A DNA stretch of 7,378 nt from Nitrososphaerota archaeon (lineage in GTDB: Archaea > Thermoproteota > Nitrososphaeria > Nitrososphaerales > Nitrosopumilaceae). Shown one piece after another: positions 5,774 through 7,378 of the stretch. The notes under the pieces are model-generated. The model searched no databases, was not told the origin of the DNA, and saw only the letters and a program-made list of their open reading frames with translations. The position numbers and the translations under genes are program-made. Position 1 is the stretch's first letter, and each line of letters opens with the position of its first letter. Location: contig JAGWGS010000062.1 in assembly GCA_028867235.1 (NCBI GenBank), positions 1 through 7,378 of the forward strand, read 5' to 3'.

Positions 5774-7057
5774 TTAGTCTGAAAATTCTAACGCAATATT
5801 TTCATTCATAAGGCTAGTTACTTCTTCTGAATTTTTTGAATTTGCCAATGCCCACATTGCCTTTACAAGAGCCGTTTCAGGTAACATGTTTCCAAGTGGC
5901 ACAACACCAAGATTTAGCAGATCTCTTCCGCTGTCATATACAGTCATTCTTACCATTCCGTCGATACATTGTGAAGTCATGCCTATGAACAATCCTCTCT
6001 TTTTTGCATTCTCTATTGCTTGATACATTGTTTTTCCTACATGTCCAAGTCCTGTACCCTCGATAATTATTCCTCTGTACCCAGAATCTATTGCATAATC
6101 AACTATTTTGGAATTAAGACCTGGATAATATTTGATCAATAATACTTTGTCATCAAATTTGATTCTTGGAGTGTATTTTCTCTGTGGAACTTCAAACAGT
6201 TTGTCCTTTTCAATGGTTTCTGATTTTACAATGTATGCAGGTGGACCTCCTACTGTTTTGAAAGCATCTCTCCTGCTTGTATGGTTTTTTCTTACACGAG
6301 TTGCCCAATTGCATGCAATTTCATCATCGCTTGAATTATTGTGCATTACTACAAAGATTCCAGAAGAATGACTATTTACCAAAAATCTTGTTGCTGCTAT
6401 AAGATTTGATGCTGCATCTGAAGATGGCCTATCTGACGATCTCTGTGAACCCACTAGAACAATGGGTTTTGGAAATCCTGATAAAGAAAACGCCAGGGCT
6501 GATGCTGTATACTGCATTGTATCTGTACCATGTGCTACTATGATTCCTATATAGTCTGATTTTGCGTAAGAATCAAGTTTTTCTGCAATTTTTATCCAAT
6601 GTTCTGGAAGTAGATTTTCTGAATACTCTGAAAAGAGGACCTCTGCATCTATGTTAGATATCTTTGCAAGTTCTGGAACACTTGCATTAAGCTCAGCTGC
6701 AGTAAGGGCGGGGGTAACAGCACCAGTTCTGTAATCTATTCTGCTTGCAATAGTTCCTCCTGTTGATAAAAGTAGGATCTTGGGAAGTCTTTGATCTTGA
6801 TGAGAATTGTATATTGATTCTTTTTTTATTGATGGCGATGCTTCTACCTCTATCTTTTTGATTTTGTCTAGCTCTAGTCCTATGTTGTATCCACTCTTTA
6901 ATTTTAAAACAATATGCTGATCATCACTATGCTCGTATCTTGGCATTATTACTCCAGAGTAAACCAAGTCTGCATGAATCTTGACTTGACTTCCCACCTC
7001 TATCTTGTTGTTTGTAAGGAACTCAAGGCTTTTGCCCTTGTATCCAAATTGTGCCAT
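5774..7057 (-). CDS. gatD: Glu-tRNA(Gln) amidotransferase subunit D
   Basis: This 427-residue asparaginase-like subunit hydrolyses a free amide donor (Gln or Asn) and passes the ammonia to GatE. An N-terminal all-beta Tudor-like domain (about 8-75, with VGSQVKIHADLVYSGVIMPR) is specific to GatD and separates it from plain asparaginases. After a Lys-rich linker comes the asparaginase I/II fold with the first active-site motif STGGTIAS (98-105, T102 the likely nucleophile), the second motif VAHGTDT (174-180, T178 and D179), and the catalytic Lys in RVRKNHTSRRDAF (K257 by position). These match the Thr-Thr-Asp-Lys set of the characterised archaeal GatD. The smaller C-terminal domain (about 300-427) contains IIEGTGLGHVG (331-341) and TSQCIDG (361-367). 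The ATG at 7057 leaves a full Tudor-like domain. It lies 32 bases after the Cdc48-like gene and 32 before gatE, its obligate partner. Confidence 0.96.
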   Translation of the reverse strand: MAQFGYKGKSLEFLTNNKIEVGSQVKIHADLVYSGVIMPRYEHSDDQHIVLKLKSGYNIGLELDKIKKIEVEASPSIKKESIYNSHQDQRLPKILLLSTGGTIASRIDYRTGAVTPALTAAELNASVPELAKISNIDAEVLFSEYSENLLPEHWIKIAEKLDSYAKSDYIGIIVAHGTDTMQYTASALAFSLSGFPKPIVLVGSQRSSDRPSSDAASNLIAATRFLVNSHSSGIFVVMHNNSSDDEIACNWATRVRKNHTSRRDAFKTVGGPPAYIVKSETIEKDKLFEVPQRKYTPRIKFDDKVLLIKYYPGLNSKIVDYAIDSGYRGIIIEGTGLGHVGKTMYQAIENAKKRGLFIGMTSQCIDGMVRMTVYDSGRDLLNLGVVPLGNMLPETALVKAMWALANSKNSEEVTSLMNENIALEFSD

Positions 7058-7075
7058 CTACTGGGATTAGAAAAG

Positions 7076-7087
7076 TTATTTTATTAA
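7076..7087 (-). promoter_or_regulatory. TATA-like box before gatD
   Basis: On the - strand the spacer reads TTTTAATAAAATAAC, with the TTAATAAAATAA part spanning about -30 to -19 from the gatD ATG. The placement suits a leaderless gatD transcript, and there is no Shine-Dalgarno site before the ATG. The same AT-rich block starts with a T4 run just past the stop of the upstream ATPase gene, so it could also help end that transcript. The assignment is based on position and composition only. Confidence 0.35.
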
Positions 7088-7089
7088 AA

Positions 7090-7378
7090 TTACCTATAGT
7101 ATGGAACTGCTACCTTTTCGCCTATCTTCAATTCTTTTTGTGTCTTGACTTTTCTTACTGCTTCTTCAAAATGCCTCATAGTTACTTTTGCCTCTGTTGC
7201 TTGCTTTTCTGCCTCTTTTTGATCCGGATATTTATCAAGAAACTCATGTATGACAAGTGACACTGCCGTGTTTGCTATTGACGCAACATCCGCGCCGCTC
7301 ATTCCATCTGTTGCTTCTGCAATCTTGTCAATGTCTACATAATCTGTGTTCTTTATTCCGCTTGTCATTGGTTCTCTG
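7090..7378 (-). CDS. Cdc48/VAT-like AAA+ ATPase, C-terminal fragment
   Basis: The last 95 codons of a gene that enters from the right edge, ending in TAA at 7090-7092; the ATG at 7368 is internal, since the frame stays open to the window edge. The fragment shows the alpha-helical lid that follows a type II AAA+ core: DIDKIAEATDGMSGADVASI matches the 'VDLxxIAExTEGxSGADI' segment with the sensor-2 region, then a second helix, then TMRHFEEAVRKVK, close to the end of the D2 ring of archaeal Cdc48/VAT. Cdc48 proteins are hexameric unfoldases that pull apart substrates, in Archaea partly for the 20S proteasome. The protein ends Pro-Tyr-Tyr-Arg, which fits the HbYX (hydrophobic-Tyr-any) proteasome-docking signature. 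PAN, the other archaeal proteasomal ATPase, is the alternative, but the HFEEAVRKVK segment favours Cdc48. Walker motifs are outside the window. No functional link to gatD is known to me. Confidence 0.8.
   Translation of the reverse strand, partial: REPMTSGIKNTDYVDIDKIAEATDGMSGADVASIANTAVSLVIHEFLDKYPDQKEAEKQATEAKVTMRHFEEAVRKVKTQKELKIGEKVAVPYYR

Noticed and set aside
7051..7260. A 69-codon + strand frame with a Phe/Leu/Cys-rich, membrane-like translation.
   Set aside because: The composition follows from reading Lys/Glu-rich codons of the Cdc48-like gene backwards; it overlaps that gene's conserved lid.
7366..7368. ATG at 7368 as the start of a small stand-alone 92-residue protein.
   Set aside because: The frame continues open upstream to the window edge and the protein begins in the middle of a conserved AAA+ segment, so this Met is internal.

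Overview
This window looks like a housekeeping stretch of an AT-rich archaeal chromosome, most likely an ammonia-oxidising thaumarchaeon (Nitrososphaerota, Nitrosopumilus-like). The evidence for Archaea is the adjacent gatD-gatE pair, which encodes the archaea-only tRNA-Gln amidotransferase, a Cdc48/VAT-like AAA+ ATPase, and TATA-like boxes placed about 27 bases before several start codons. A complete bacterial-type GrpE-DnaK-DnaJ set in a low-GC archaeon fits Thaumarchaeota well. The genus is an inference and was not tested.

Left half, + strand (1-3836): the 3' end of grpE, then dnaK, dnaJ and a small HAD-superfamily nucleotidase-like gene, followed by tRNA-Leu(CAG). The grpE stop touches the dnaK start (TAA then ATG). 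dnaJ follows 34 bases later with its own TATA-like box. The HAD gene overlaps dnaJ by four bases (ATGA). Together GrpE, DnaK and DnaJ form the Hsp70 folding machine; the HAD gene is a passenger of unknown relation to it.

Right half, - strand (7378-3837): the C-terminal end of a Cdc48-like ATPase, then gatD, then gatE. GatD releases ammonia from an amide donor and GatE uses it to convert Glu-tRNA-Gln to Gln-tRNA-Gln. The two spacers in this group are both 32 bases and each carries a TATA-like box centred near -27 from the next start codon, with no obvious Shine-Dalgarno site.

The two halves converge at tRNA-Leu. The last base of its encoded CCA (3836) touches the gatE stop codon (3837-3839, read on the other strand), so transcripts from both sides probably overlap here.

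No gene-free stretch exceeds about 60 bases. I saw no mobile element, CRISPR array, toxin-antitoxin pair or defence module, and I do not think the window holds a new multi-gene system. The points most worth a second look are a proteasome-docking-like C terminus (Tyr-Tyr-Arg) on the Cdc48-like protein, the repeated start-phased promoter boxes, and the zero-gap tRNA/gatE junction.
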